Assembly: GCA_029834535.1 (NCBI GenBank)
Contig: JAQMWT010000192.1
Location: 32,007 to 96,006, forward strand
Length of the DNA stretch: 64,000 bases
Direction of reading: 5' to 3'
Source of the DNA: Chrysophaeum taylorii
Lineage: Eukaryota > Sar > Pelagophyceae > Pelagomonadales > Pelagomonadaceae
Shown here: piece by piece, positions 29,825 through 39,501 of the stretch
How positions within the stretch are numbered: the first letter of the stretch is position 1
Layout of the letters: each line of letters begins with the position of its first letter
Made by a program: the position numbers and the translations under genes
Notes under the pieces: generated by a model
Databases searched by the model: none
Told to the model about the DNA's origin: nothing
What the model saw: the letters and a program-made list of their open reading frames with translations, nothing else

Positions 29825-31872
29825 AAATAAACCCCATTATGCGCGCCCGCGCGCAGCAACTTTTCCCGCGCGCTCTGCATTATAAGGATCTCAGAAAGCT
29901 CACCGACGCATTGCAAGCCGGCAAAATACGACAACCTAAACTTGACCTGGCTGTTTTTACTTTGCCTTGTCAACACCTGAGCGTAATGAAAGACTATGAC
30001 GGCTATGCCACTCCGGCAACCACCGACCTCTTCGTCAAAGAAATATTCGCTTTGTTCGTTGCACGCTCCCGACATACACCATTGTCGAGAATGTACCACC
30101 AAACCCGCAAACCCACCACGAGTACGCCCAGGTCGCCAAATGCTATCAAAGCATGGGTTACTTCAGACACTCCGGTGTATACAATGCCTCCGCCTTTGGC
30201 GACGTCATAAGCAAGAACCGCTACCTCGCTGTCTTCGCACGACACCCGCTAAACGGCTACAACCTCGAGAATACCGCTTCTCCCTGGTTAATATCTCCTC
30301 CGAGCATGGTTCCCCTCCTGGACCCAAGTCACACTATCCCCGACGATCTCAGGATAGCCAACCCCGCTCTTCGCGCCACAGTGACCCGCTCCACCTTGGA
30401 TTACTATCAGGACAACGCCACTTTCTCATATGCACCCGCCAATGCTGCTCAACTCTCGATTTCCGAGAATGCACGCATCTGCCAAATGCTTGCACGCTCG
30501 AAGAAGCCCTCCACGGATCTAGGACTGGACGCCGACGGCACCCCCTATGCATCGATGACCACCATCCCACATCTCTTGGTATTTATATTGCGCACAGTCA
30601 TTTGTCGCAACACCCTTCGCCGCCCGGAACACACTCCGCTGCTTTCACGCCTCAGAGTCTCAATGTGCTTACTACCTGGATGGAGCCATCTCCGGCACTG
30701 CCGCCACCGCCGTCGCATGTGGCTACTTCCCGCGCGCATCCCTCACCTGGCATTCACGCTCCCCTCGGATATTGGACTGCTCACACCAACCCGCAGTCTT
30801 CTCCCCAACGCACACATTCTCCCTGAATGTTCCCAAAGGCACCGCCTTTCTGGTCGTCGTCTACACCAACTCCTTGGCAGCCGCTCACAGCTGCTCGCGC
30901 CGCATTCACGTGGGTCCACTACATGAATCGCTCGCATCCCGGATGTGCTGCGATCAACTCACAAGGGCGGATAATCCTCGATGACCCTACGGGACTCATA
31001 ATGTCCGAAGCACGTCCCACCTACGCGGACTATGTTGGCCACATCGGCGACACACTCCAGAAAAGCACCAAGTGCTACTCGGTCACTGGCTCGTACCCAA
31101 CCAACACGAGCTACTCCAACGCACTACTGCTGATCTCTCCCGAACACATCCGATACGCGACTCTCAACGAAATCGCAAAGTTTGGACACCACTCGGACCC
31201 GGAACTGCTTCGCTTGTTCCAACAGCATCCGCCGTACTTCGCGTTTAAGACACTTGCCAACGCCGTCCCGCACAACATGTTGCAAGCTAGTAATGCGCTG
31301 TCCTCACACTCCAAGAATCGCATCACCACTTGAATCTTCACATCGAATGGGCAACCATACGCAACGGCATCCCCAGTCCCGGAGACATCGCTCAGGTTGC
31401 AGAATTCTTCTTGAACATCTCCAGCCGTCTCTTAGCAGTGGAGGACCTCCACCTCACCTCCCTCTTCAATGCTGTTGCAGATGCTCACCATGCTGCGATC
31501 CGTAAGCCACGCAAATCGAAAAACCTCGAGACGCTACTTGCCGAGGCCACAGTTGCTAAAGTCCGAGTGGACAAGCGACCCAGCCCCCCTAGCGCTTCGA
31601 CTGCCGCTCTACCCCCCTTGCACAAGCCCGGCACCACTCAGCACGCGAAAAGAGTGCTTTTTGTCACTCGCTGGCACCGCATACACCACCAACAACCCGA
31701 GATTCTTCGCCGCACGATTGCCGCCAACGTAACGAATCTCCGCCCAGGTGATGATTGATATCTGCAAGAGTGCAGCGAATGCAAGCGCTGTCAATCGCAT
31801 GACAGCTTCAGTCATAAGAACACTTCCTGGTGACAGGATGAACTGGCCTACACTCCTGGCCAACATCTCCAC

Positions 31873-32574
31873 ATGGATGTATCCTACCCGAGCATCAGTA
31901 AATGCTATGGTGGATTCCGCTACATAAAGCACTTCGCGTGTGTTATTTCGGCATACAAATGGGTATACTTCCTGAGGAAACTGGACGCGCAGGACGTTCT
32001 GGCTGGCATCCTCCGCGTGGACAACGGGATTAAGGTCGAATTCGATGTAAGTGTGAAAATCATCTCATCCGATGCTTTTTCCACATTCCGCTCCGAAGCT
32101 TTCCACCCGCTCAAGGTGCAACTCGGTATCCAGTTTCAAATCATTGGTCGCCATCTACACCAGCGGAACTTCGCGGAAAACAGCGTCAAAGAAAATACTC
32201 GAGGCAATGTCGTTCGCATCCTTAACCTGCGCAGCGTCCGCATCGAAGGAAAGCCTATTAGCGCCGAGTATTACCACCCGTTTGCTCTACTGCATAAGAT
32301 CCAAGCAGACAATCAGCGCTCTCATGGATTGCCCTCGCGCACTCACATGCCCTGCACCGTCCCCCGGCGCATTATGTCACCCACGGCACCACTCTTGAAG
32401 CTCCTCCCCTTTGGCGAACCTGTCACATTCGTCTACCCGCAAAGCCAAAAACTGGAACCCTCCAGCGTCTCCGCCTCTTATTTCCACAGCAACAACTATC
32501 TCCCGAATCTCCCTGGCACGGATCGATTTATCCGCGATGTTCACAGCTCTATCCTGCTTGTACATCAAGGGTGA
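31873..32574 (+). CDS. copia1 integrase core
   Basis: DDE integrase of the Ty1/copia type, which joins element cDNA to the target. HMDVSYPSISKCYGGFRYIKHFACVISAYKWVYFL is the first beta-sheet with catalytic Asp. ISSDAFSTF gives the second Asp, and RNFAENSVKENTR the Glu after ~45 residues. It is followed by PLLKLLPFGEPVTFVYPQ, as in copia integrases before the C-terminal region. It lies directly after the methyltransferase and ahead of the RT. The upstream linker (31330-31758) is Lys/Arg/Pro-rich. The frame differs from its neighbours, so the polyprotein is broken. Confidence 0.75.
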   Translation: MDVSYPSISKCYGGFRYIKHFACVISAYKWVYFLRKLDAQDVLAGILRVDNGIKVEFDVSVKIISSDAFSTFRSEAFHPLKVQLGIQFQIIGRHLHQRNFAENSVKENTRGNVVRILNLRSVRIEGKPISAEYYHPFALLHKIQADNQRSHGLPSRTHMPCTVPRRIMSPTAPLLKLLPFGEPVTFVYPQSQKLEPSSVSASYFHSNNYLPNLPGTDRFIRDVHSSILLVHQG

Positions 32575-32619
32575 TATGGAACAATCGTCACCTCGAACGA
32601 CTTCGACGTTGATGCGGAC

Positions 32620-33249
32620 ATGGTAGTCTATCGCAACAAGGAAATTGAGCGGAGTAAAGCACAGGCGCAGATCCCAGCAGAGGCACGGCAAGAGGACCCG
32701 CTCCCAGCTATAAGCGATCAGTCAATGCCGGAACTTAGACAGGAGTCGCAAAATGAGGGCGAGACTCATGATAACAACCATGATGACGAACCCGATGACG
32801 AAGACAAGAATAAGGAACCAGATCAAACCTCTGCTACTGGTCCAAGTCCCGTCAGCGACGAGACACCTGAACAGGACTTTTCGTTCCTCAACAGGCCACC
32901 TCCGCCGGATGGTAGCATTCCGATGCCCAAGCGAAAAGATCGCCTAGAGGTTGTTCTCGACGATTCAGGTTTTACTCCAGTCTTCGTGCATCGCAACCAG
33001 AGTGACAAACTCAAGGCAGATCTCAAGGACGAGCGCGGATTCCGCATTCCCAAAGATCAACTCTATATCGTGAAACGCGTCGACGATGGACAACTATTCA
33101 CCAGACGCATTATCGCACCAGAGTATAGTCGCAACTGGAAATACGGCTCGCGCCACAGCCAACATGTCCAGCACGTTGATGTTTCTTATCAGTGTCAGCG
33201 CTCTGCACCAAGGCCACGCCGCCAGCATCGCATCTCATCTCAACATTAG
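32620..33249 (+). CDS. copia1 linker / integrase C-terminal region
   Basis: Acidic, low-complexity stretch (HDNNHDDEPDDEDKNKEPDQ) then RLEVVLDDSGFTPVFVHRNQSDKL..YIVKRVDDGQLFTRR. The position between integrase core and RT fits the variable C-terminal part of copia integrase. No independent domain recognised. The following block (33170-33724) continues in another frame (CLLAITTQDYGIMGG...). Confidence 0.5.
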   Translation: MVVYRNKEIERSKAQAQIPAEARQEDPLPAISDQSMPELRQESQNEGETHDNNHDDEPDDEDKNKEPDQTSATGPSPVSDETPEQDFSFLNRPPPPDGSIPMPKRKDRLEVVLDDSGFTPVFVHRNQSDKLKADLKDERGFRIPKDQLYIVKRVDDGQLFTRRIIAPEYSRNWKYGSRHSQHVQHVDVSYQCQRSAPRPRRQHRISSQH

Positions 33250-33680
33250 AAGGGACGCTAAGCCGCCAGACGATGTCCCGATAGGATGCCTCCTCGCAAT
33301 TACCACCCAAGACTATGGTATCATGGGCGGCACTGCACTGGATCTGCAGAGAGAAACCGACGCAGAACCCTTGTACGTTAACTTCCCAAGGAAGCCGCAC
33401 CATTCGTCTGTTCTGGTCGATCACCTGGACAACGACAATTCTGTTCTCGAGAACTATGTATGCCATGACGAATTGTCACCGGCAGAGTACTATGCGCGTC
33501 AATGGAACCAAGAATTCTGTTGTATGAGTTCCTCTCTCTTATGGGACATCTCAGCGCATCAGCACTACCACCTAGCTTCTCGTCACAGACGCGCCTTCAT
33601 GCATGATTCTGCCGAACTCGGACACCTTTTTCTAAGTCAAAGTGATCCGAATCAAGACATCCTCCAAGAAATTATGAGCT

Positions 33681-34826
33681 ATGACATACAGCACATCGAC
33701 CTTGTTACAACTCGTGACTGCTGATGACATTGTCTATGAGCCGGAGAAGATCGTCGAACTCAAAGGACTCAGCGAAGAAGATAAGCTTAAGCATGTTGCT
33801 TCGATTCGCAAGGAAATTGAAGGATTGTGCTCCAACGGCGTCTTTCGGCTAGAACCTTTACCGCCAGACCGTTCGTCTATCTCGACGAAACTCGTGCTGA
33901 AGATCAAGTATTTTGCCGACTGCATCCCAGACCGCTACAAGGCTCGTCAAGTTGCCCGAGGTTTCTTGGCACGCGTCGGCATCGACTTTTATGCCACATC
34001 TTCACCAACTGCAATGCTCGCCACTAATCGGTTATTGCTCGCCATCGCTGTGAAACACAAGCTCCCCGTTGCGCACGCGGACATTCCCCAGGCCTTCATC
34101 CAATCGGCACTTGATCGCCCGGTATGGATCGACTTACCTCGTGGGATTCGTGTCTCACAGAACCTTGTCCAGCAGATGCAGGAGAACCACCCAGAGTCCA
34201 AGTTAGCTCTCCGACTCGTCAAGGCTCTCTATGGTCTCGAACAGTCAGCTTTGTTATGGAACATTGAGCTTGGCTCGTTACTTCGACAACATGAGTTTGG
34301 ACGCTCACAAGTCGACACTTGCCTATATATCAGCCGGGATCGATCTATTAACAGACGGGTTCTCATATCCGTCTCTGTCGATGATCTCTTGATCACTGGT
34401 ACCAACACCGCCAAAATCACATCTCTTCGCACCGCTTTGGAGAAGGAATATGGCAAAGGTACTTGGCACGACAATATTCGATCTTTTCTTGGTATCGACG
34501 TCCATTACAATGTCTCCGCTGGTCACCTCACTATGAATGTTGCGGCGAAGATAAACAAAATGCTCGCCGAGCATAAACTTAACCTCCGTAGTTCTGACGT
34601 CCCTTACTCTGACATCCTCACTCAGAAACCTTCTGCTAAGTTTCTTTCCGACTTGGCTCCTACTTTGGAACTATTACGCAAGCATTTTCCCCATTACTGT
34701 GGCACCAGTATCTACTTATCTGTCACATGTTGTCCAGATATTACAACTCTGTCCAACAAATGCTGCAAAGGTATGCACAACCCTGAGCAAACGCATCTTC
34801 TACATTTATTATACTTCGCTACTTGA
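33681..34826 (+). CDS. copia1 reverse transcriptase
   Basis: RVT_2-type reverse transcriptase. KHVASIRKEIEGLCSNGVFRLE is the usual N-terminal copia signature. Next come YKARQVARGF, the HADIPQAFIQSALDRPVWIDLPRG palm segment with the first Asp, LVKALYGLEQSALLWNIEL, and SVSVDDLLITG, the catalytic DD pair (x-V-D-D). FLGIDVHY and the thumb follow. The overlap with the RNase H frame (34823) shows a frame change. Confidence 0.9.
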   Translation: MTYSTSTLLQLVTADDIVYEPEKIVELKGLSEEDKLKHVASIRKEIEGLCSNGVFRLEPLPPDRSSISTKLVLKIKYFADCIPDRYKARQVARGFLARVGIDFYATSSPTAMLATNRLLLAIAVKHKLPVAHADIPQAFIQSALDRPVWIDLPRGIRVSQNLVQQMQENHPESKLALRLVKALYGLEQSALLWNIELGSLLRQHEFGRSQVDTCLYISRDRSINRRVLISVSVDDLLITGTNTAKITSLRTALEKEYGKGTWHDNIRSFLGIDVHYNVSAGHLTMNVAAKINKMLAEHKLNLRSSDVPYSDILTQKPSAKFLSDLAPTLELLRKHFPHYCGTSIYLSVTCCPDITTLSNKCCKGMHNPEQTHLLHLLYFAT

Positions 34827-35533
34827 AGGGTAATCCGAATGATTCTCTCGACTATTCATCCGACAGCCCCTCTATCACGCCCTTTATTCAACATCTTATC
34901 AGCAACTACCCCGAATTGCATCATCTTCGTTCGCCTATTATTTGTTTCAATGATGCCAGTTTCGCTGACCGTTCTGACCCTCGCTTAAGATCTCATTCTG
35001 GTGCATGTATTTTCGTATTTGGCAGCGTCGTATTCTGGTCTACCAAGCGCCAAACTCTTACTGCTAAAAGCTCCATGGAAGCCGAACTCATCGCCGCTAG
35101 CGCAGCCGCTGATGAATGCCAATGGTTTCATAAGATATTCTCCTCTCATCCTTATCTGTTTTCACGTGATCAAGCTCACGCTATCCCCCTGCTTATTGAC
35201 AACGCTAGCGCATTGCATGTCGCTAATCACCCCAAAGTCAGTGCTCCCTCTCGTCATATCAATTTACGAGAATTACGCATTCCTGACTACCAGGCCAACT
35301 CGGTCATTCGTCCCCTCTGGTGTCCTACTCACTACCAGATCGCTGATCATTTTCCAAAACTTCTTTCCCGCAACTTGTTCCACAAGTTCAAGAACGGTTA
35401 CGGTGTTCATTGCACCTCTTCTTCACCACCATCTCATCAAGTTTCTCTTTCCGCTACTCTTCCACCGTACAATTCCGCCCAGAACACTCTTCACATCCTT
35501 GTCGATGGAAACTCGCTAACTCTTCTATTCTAG
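34823..35533 (+). CDS. copia1 RNase H
   Basis: Ty1/copia RNase H: ICFNDASFADRSDPR (first Asp), VVFWSTKRQTLTAKSSMEAELIAAS (Glu in the second motif), LIDNASALHVANHP (third Asp) and HINLRELRIPDYQ (usual H.R.H..R motif altered). It ends shortly before the right LTR. Confidence 0.9.
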   Translation: MKGNPNDSLDYSSDSPSITPFIQHLISNYPELHHLRSPIICFNDASFADRSDPRLRSHSGACIFVFGSVVFWSTKRQTLTAKSSMEAELIAASAAADECQWFHKIFSSHPYLFSRDQAHAIPLLIDNASALHVANHPKVSAPSRHINLRELRIPDYQANSVIRPLWCPTHYQIADHFPKLLSRNLFHKFKNGYGVHCTSSSPPSHQVSLSATLPPYNSAQNTLHILVDGNSLTLLF

Positions 35534-35557
35534 CACCTTTTAATTTCAGAAAAACGC

Positions 35558-35664
35558 TGTGTTATTCACACCGTGCTGTCCTCGTTGTTAGAGACAGAAC
35601 GAGGGCAGACTACCACTGCTCTCACTCTGCTGAAGGGTAACACAGTTGAAATTACTGTTCTCTA
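35558..35664 (+). repeat. Right LTR of copia1 (107 bp)
   Basis: TGTGTTATTCACACC...ACTGTTCTCTA, same length and nearly the same sequence as 23597-23703. It is preceded by TTTCAGAAAAACGC, a weak purine tract. Confidence 0.8.
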
Positions 35665-36455
35665 TGGTCATATCTCCTCATGGGATAACGCTGCCTGTCA
35701 GTCACATCGTCGCACCCTTACTAGCCCAACTTTTGTCACAATAGAATCTCATTCCTATGGCCACTCTCACTATTCGCCTTTCGATCAATCATTGGTCTGT
35801 TGTACACTTCACGACTGCCTGACCCATGATCCCTACTATTGTTATCAGTTAGCCCACCCGTTCTACTACGAGGATCCCTCGGACACTTAGGATTTATCCA
35901 CCCGCACGCACCGTCGTCCTATGTTACGGAACACCCACGACTTAACGCATGCGACTCTCGAATTCAACGATGACACTAGTACACTCGCTTATTCTTCACG
36001 ATATTGTCATTACATCCTTCTTTCATCAGTCACTGAACAAGATGATGATCTGATCTCTAGTACTGAATTCGCCATATTTCACCATTAGCCCACCTAGCAT
36101 CTTCTTCCACGTTCCCTCTTCTTTACGATCGATGCCTCTTTCCCTTTTCGATTATTCGCCTCTTCTTACATTATCCTTTTCATTTTGTTTCCCCTTTTCG
36201 ACCAATTCAACGTTATACTTTGCGCTCTTTCTCCTTTCGCACTCACACTCACCTGCTACTCCGCTCTACTCTATCTCTCTCGTGTACTTCGCACACTTCT
36301 CATTCCACGCCTCCTCACAACTCAACTCTATTTGTCTTTGGCCTGACATTTGTTTGTTTGTTCCAGATTTCGCTCATCACCGAGTTCAATCTGCGAGGGC
36401 GTAGAGATAGAAAATTTGATTTAGGGTTAGTACCCACCCCTCTCACTCACACTCG
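35665..36455. other. Interior of element A between copia1 and copia2
   Basis: Pyrimidine-rich sequence like 19-23 kb, short open frames only. GAGATAGAAAATTTGATTTAG near its end recurs at 23517. Confidence 0.45.
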
Positions 36456-36460
36456 CACCC

Positions 36461-36556
36461 CGTGAGGAAGCTATGACACTTACCCCTGCACCACGTATCT
36501 AGTATCCCTACGTCACTCCCTTGTCACTAGTCTAACGCCCCATTCCAGTTGTCATA
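36461..36556 (+). repeat. Left LTR of copia2 (96 bp)
   Basis: Differs from the right copy at only a few positions. The target duplication CACCC immediately precedes it. Confidence 0.88.
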
Positions 36557-36640
36557 TGGCAGCAGGTGTCCGTCATTTCGATCGACCCTGTGCTTGACTT
36601 CACGGCGACTCTTCATCGGTTCGGTTCGTTGTCGTCAATC

Positions 36641-37801
36641 ATGTCCTCGATCGAAATTAAAGATAGCAAGCTTTCGCAAAAACTCGATGCCTTCAGCGGT
36701 GAGCGACATCTCTTTCATCAGTGGACACGTCGTCTTGAGAACATGATCATCTCCACCGGTGATCATACTATCTTGACCCATGACACTTTGACTAGCCTCT
36801 CGGAATCTGGCTGCTCTGAAGATGAATTTCGGGTCGAGCAACAACGTTGGTACTCTGCGTTGTTCATGGCTCTCCCGATGCATGATACTGATCGTGCAGA
36901 CATTCGTGAAAACCGCGATATGAACTTCACGCGGCTTTACAAGCGCATCACAGATGTCTATATGGGCCACGGGGACCGCGTAGCTCAATCCGCTATTGCT
37001 TCACTGCATACGCTGGTGTGCAACAATATTGATGATCTTGAGAGCCTCCTCAACAAGTTCATCACCGGAGTTCAAGTTGCTCGGCATCATCAAGATTTCC
37101 CTGACGCTCGTGCGTTGCAATTGCTTCAAACGAAAATCCCTGATTCTATTTTGTCCAAAGATCTCATCGCGCTTGATGCTAAACTGCGAACATATGATGG
37201 TTTTGTTGATCGCCTCAACTCCAAAATCTATGAATATCTCCAATCCAAGCCTACACTTGTCAACGTTGCTATCAGCAAGGGCCCCCGCCATCGGGACCGT
37301 GATTCCCACAATCGCTCCAGTGACTCCAACTCTCGTTTTTGCGAAATTTGTGGTCGTCGCAACCATTCAACTGCCCAATGCTTTCGCCGCTCCCGTCACC
37401 ATACTCCCTTGCGCACCAATCCGCACCAACGCCCCGACCAACTTCCCGTTCCAGGCCTCTGCCCCCATTTTACAACACACACAAGCGTGGTCTTTTTCCC
37501 GAACCCAACTATCCTATCACCAAGCGCCCACGCGCCACTGACCTCTGTCACTATTGTGGCATTCCTGGTCATTACAAGAAAGATTGTTGCAAGCGCCAGC
37601 GCTACTTACTCTCCCAAACCACGACCCGACCTCCCCCTCATTCCCAATACCAACCTCGCCCAAATCCACATTATACCAAAACTACCTCTCTGCCCTAACA
37701 CCACTCTTGCCCCCATCTCAACCCTCTCCGCCGCTTCTTGCGTTGCCACCCTCCACCACACCCTCTGTCCCGCCTTCCACGGCCATGCCTTCCCCTACTG
37801 A
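36641..37801 (+). CDS. copia2 Gag with two CCHC zinc knuckles in different frames
   Basis: First ATG in frame is 36641 (MSSIEIKDSKLSQKLDAFSG). Typical copia Gag: FHQWTRRLENMI.., IASLHTLVCNNIDDLESLLNKFI.., IPDSILSKDLIALDAKLRTYDGFVDRL. A CX2CX4HX4C knuckle, CEICGRRNHSTAQC, lies at 37340-37381. A second, CHYCGIPGHYKKDC, lies at ~37548-37590 in the +1 neighbour frame, so a frameshift occurs between the knuckles at about 37440. Zinc knuckles bind element RNA. Confidence 0.85.
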   Translation: MSSIEIKDSKLSQKLDAFSGERHLFHQWTRRLENMIISTGDHTILTHDTLTSLSESGCSEDEFRVEQQRWYSALFMALPMHDTDRADIRENRDMNFTRLYKRITDVYMGHGDRVAQSAIASLHTLVCNNIDDLESLLNKFITGVQVARHHQDFPDARALQLLQTKIPDSILSKDLIALDAKLRTYDGFVDRLNSKIYEYLQSKPTLVNVAISKGPRHRDRDSHNRSSDSNSRFCEICGRRNHSTAQCFRRSRHHTPLRTNPHQRPDQLPVPGLCPHFTTHTSVVFFPNPTILSPSAHAPLTSVTIVAFLVITRKIVASASATYSPKPRPDLPLIPNTNLAQIHIIPKLPLCPNTTLAPISTLSAASCVATLHHTLCPAFHGHAFPY

Positions 37802-38268
37802 CCCACCTTTCCACTGCTGCCACCTATCCGTCTTTCAATTTTCACCTTTTCTCCATATCTCCAACGGTTCACCAAGTCTTGTCTTCCACCAACTCTCTCA
37901 ACGCTTTACTCACCGCCCGTGAACGTGACTATCTTCACTACAACAACCTTCGTCTTGTTGTCTACGATACGGGTTCCAACGTCAATCTCTTTAATTCCCC
38001 TTCTGGATTTACGGACCTCGACAACACCCAACAACACGCCATCACCTCTGCTATTGGCACTGGCTCTGTCTCTGGCTCGGGCACTGCCCACTTAACGTTC
38101 CCTTCTATCGGTCCTATTGACAATCGTGGTCTTCCATCCCCTGCACCCACTCTTTCCGCCCCTCGTGGCATCCATATCATACTCTCATCTCTCCTGGCCC
38201 TGGTGATAAGCGGACTCTTTCTGATCATGCCCTTGAGCAGGCCAGATATGATTGCCATACGATCTTAG
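37738..38268 (+). CDS. copia2 aspartic protease
   Basis: LRLVVYDTGSNVNLF has the retropepsin DTG triad near 37960-37985. SAIGTGSVSGSGTAHLTF follows as the flap-like region. The part before it (Pro/Leu-rich) is probably an out-of-frame Gag linker. The protease would cut the Gag-Pol polyprotein. Confidence 0.75.
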   Translation: MRCHPPPHPLSRLPRPCLPLLTHLSTAATYPSFNFHLFSISPTVHQVLSSTNSLNALLTARERDYLHYNNLRLVVYDTGSNVNLFNSPSGFTDLDNTQQHAITSAIGTGSVSGSGTAHLTFPSIGPIDNRGLPSPAPTLSAPRGIHIILSSLLALVISGLFLIMPLSRPDMIAIRS

Positions 38269-38297
38269 ACACGGGGCCTACCCACCCTCAACGAATC

Positions 38298-38657
38298 TTG
38301 CGTCACCGCCAGACGCATTATGTCATTCCTCTGCTCCGTCGCTGTGGTCTCCTATTGATCGTCTGTTGGATCGGCAATACCACCGCTGCATCCTACACGG
38401 ACTTTGTTTACCCGTTTGTGGCATTTTCTTCCTGCCCTCGCCTACACGACCCTTGCGCCTTTCCCGCGGTGTCTCAACGCACCCAACTTACATTCGACCT
38501 CTGGCATGCTCGCCTTGGTCATTATAGTCCCTCTTACAACCGCCGTTTGTCCTCTCTCGCTGTAGGTGCACCCTTCCAAGTTCCGCGTCTCTTTCTTTTT
38601 GTCCTGCTTGTGCTTTGGGTAAAATGCATGCTGTACATGTTGGCCATCGCAAAACAC
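38298..38657 (+). pseudogene. copia2 pre-integrase zinc-binding region, truncated by a DNA element
   Basis: LTFDLWHARLGHYSPSYNRRL is the GAG_pre-integrase HH motif. The CxxC partner follows in another frame (CPACALGKMHAVHVGHRKT) and is cut at 38657 by the inserted TIR element. Coding resumes at 39499. Confidence 0.75.
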
Positions 38658-39498
38658 GGCTTGGCGAGAGCCGCATCCGAGGGGGGGGGGGGCGCGAGAA
38701 CAGCGTTTTGCTGGGCGAGGGGGCCGCCACCCCCCAGCGCTAAAGTTTTGTGCCCGGGGGGGAGTCTGCGACCTCGCAGCACGAAAGTTTCGTGCTAGGG
38801 GGGTGTCTGACCACCGCGCACGTACTCTAGAAGAGGCCTCGAATGCCTGCCGAGCGCCCACGTGGTCAGCAGAGCTATAGAACTACGGACGGCCACGGGC
38901 TGGGTGCCGGCGACTCGGCCGGGAGGGAGCGCCTCTGCTAGCCTCGCGCTCTTCGCGGGAATAGGCGTTAAAAGAATCGGACAAGAGGAGGCGCGGCTGC
39001 AGGAAAATCACAGTGACTTAGCCATACGCGCGACTCCGAACCGCAAAACTTGTCGGGATATTGTACGCGCCTGTCCTCAAGACGACGATGATGACGACAA
39101 CGAACCGCCCCCCGCGAACATGGCGAGGTCAACGAGCCAGACTCCGTCGACGAGCCCGCCCTCGATGAGGAGGAGGATGAGAGCCCAGCTCCAGAGGAGA
39201 ACCTCCGCGACTACCTCATGGACCTCGGAGACGCCACATTCTACCATGAGGCCGCCACATTTCTTACGACCCATTCAGCGTCGCCAAAGACCCCCCTCGA
39301 AACCCAATTTCCCTGAAAAACTGTAGCCTACATTGTAGAGCCACTCAGGTGCTGCGGTGCCCTGGGGGGGGGGGCGATCCCTCCGCGCTATAGGGGAGGC
39401 CTAGGGCAGGGGATACCCACCCCCCAGCGCTAAGCTTTCGTGCTGGGGGGGCGTTCTTTTCGTGTTCTCGCGCCCCCGGATGCGGCTGTCGCCAAGCC
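38658..39498. mobile_element. 841-bp TIR DNA element inserted in copia2 integrase
   Basis: Left end GGCTTGGCGAGAGCCGCATCC pairs with the right end as an inverted repeat extending ~40 bp (including GCGCGAGAACA). The 3-bp direct repeat CAC flanks it (38655-38657 and 39499-39501). Further inside, CCCCCCAGCGCTAA..TTTCGTGC motifs are repeated at both sides. A plus-strand frame at ~39080-39320 (DEPALDEEEDESPAPEENLR...DATFYHEAATFL) looks like a leftover transposase C-terminus. This is probably a non-autonomous deletion derivative; the superfamily is undetermined. Confidence 0.75.
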
Positions 39499-39501
39499 CA
39501 C

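Larger units (their letters stand above)
26830..31333 (+). pseudogene. copia1 C5-cytosine DNA methyltransferase, split by hAT
   Basis: Cytosine-5 DNA methyltransferase domain. Motif I-like AGGLHQEG (26841 on) precedes the motif II-like VVAICEIN. The hAT insertion sits exactly there; beyond it the same frame resumes with PIMRARAQQLFP. Motif IV is LDLAVFTLPCQHLS, with the catalytic Cys at 29968-29970. After a one-base frameshift near 30050, motif VI is YTIVENVPP (ENV at 30087-30095) and motif VIII is NASAFGDVISKNRYLAVFA. The target-recognition region is in broken frames (30600-30830). Motif X, KTLANAVPHNML (NAVP at 31259-31270), follows RYATLNEIAKF. Every catalytic motif is recognisable, so the captured gene was probably active once. 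It lies between protease and integrase. A bacterial-type orphan methyltransferase and a eukaryotic DNMT are both possible sources. Confidence 0.82.
23597..35664 (+). mobile_element. copia1: Ty1/copia element carrying a C5 DNA methyltransferase
   Basis: 107-bp LTRs at 23597-23703 and 35558-35664. Order on the plus strand: gag-like (24241-25803), protease (25957-26430), methyltransferase (26830-31333, interrupted by hAT), integrase (31873-32574), reverse transcriptase (33681-34826) and RNase H (34823-35533). Integrase before RT marks Ty1/copia. No target duplication is visible. The 26 bp before the left LTR (23565-23590) matches the 26 bp upstream of the right LTR (35520-35545), so the left edge may be a junction with another copy. 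Several frameshifts and stops make it defective. Confidence 0.8.
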
